DNA from: a virus
DNA: 44,837 bases
Virus record (IMG/VR): IMGVR_UViG_3300045952_000180
Location: 1-44,837 of that record
Reading direction: 5' to 3' (one strand)
Shown here: piece by piece, positions 44,711-44,837 of the stretch
Position numbering within the stretch: position 1 is the stretch's first letter
How the letters are laid out: each line of letters opens with the position of its first letter
The notes under the pieces: model-generated
Told to the model about the DNA's origin: nothing
The model's input: the letters and a program-made list of their open reading frames with translations, nothing else
The model's database searches: none
Position numbers and translations under genes: made by a program

Positions 44711-44837
44711 GGGTTAAACGCGATGTTGCCGACCTCGGTGATGACGTGCGTGTTGACGAGCGTGCCGAGATCCAGGTCCGCGTCAGTGCCGCTGCCGCCG
44801 CCGGTGTCGAGGTCTTGTGCGTGCGCCGTCGACCGAC
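44711..44837. repeat. Right copy of 127-bp terminal direct repeat (circular overlap)
   Basis: Exact copy of bases 1-127. Best read as the overlap of a circular assembly; should be trimmed before annotation. Confidence 0.93.

Noticed and set aside
1-44837. CRISPR array or transposon
   Set aside because: No regularly spaced direct repeats with unique spacers and no transposase or terminal inverted repeats were seen; the only tandem repeats are coding.

Overview
The window reads as one complete circular genome of a temperate, podovirus-like tailed phage. Bases 1-127 are repeated exactly at 44711-44837, so the circle is 44,710 bp and the repeat is an assembly overlap. Coding sequence is GC-rich and dense, with ATGA/GTGA/TTGA start-stop overlaps. 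The leftward promoters that can be read look like host sigma70 promoters. The host is probably a GC-rich bacterium; nothing in the sequence names it.

Layout. A control region at 1088-1382 separates a leftward block from a rightward block. The leftward block runs from 1087 down through the origin of numbering to 42231: a ribbon-helix-helix regulator, a 78-aa protein, a 480-aa Tat-signal/membrane protein that is cut in two by the linearisation, two small membrane proteins, a zinc-ribbon peptide, a PD-(D/E)XK-like protein and an HNH endonuclease. Rightward come an HTH repressor-like gene, small genes, and a tyrosine integrase on the minus strand (2321-3544). Next is an early block (3746-7285) with QueE and a DpdA-like transglycosylase (7-deazaguanine DNA modification), an Erf-type annealing protein and small genes. 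A minus-strand cluster of four tiny genes (7327-7890) has a near-consensus promoter. A replication protein (8004-8783) contains purine iterons that may be the origin.

The late block runs from 9064 to 42202: zinc proteins, terminase, then seven successive genes with Sec signal peptides (12466-18853), with one short cytoplasmic gene among them, then portal, terminator, scaffold, major capsid protein, head-tail adaptor, tail collar protein, nozzle, internal/ejection proteins, tail appendage proteins, a lipoprotein and a holin-like protein, closed by a terminator at 42212-42252.

The most striking features are these. (1) A 683-nt group I intron (22778-23460) sits after codon 18 of the SU10-type (DUF5309) major capsid gene and carries a LAGLIDADG endonuclease; joining the exons restores a 389-aa capsid protein. 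(2) Five related HNH_3 endonucleases lie at gene borders. (3) An exported, even-cysteine protein cassette is embedded in the late operon. (4) A 480-aa Tat/membrane protein spans the contig ends. (5) QueE and a DpdA-like enzyme are encoded without the rest of the preQ0 pathway. No endolysin was recognised. All function calls are from reading motifs by eye; no database search was run.
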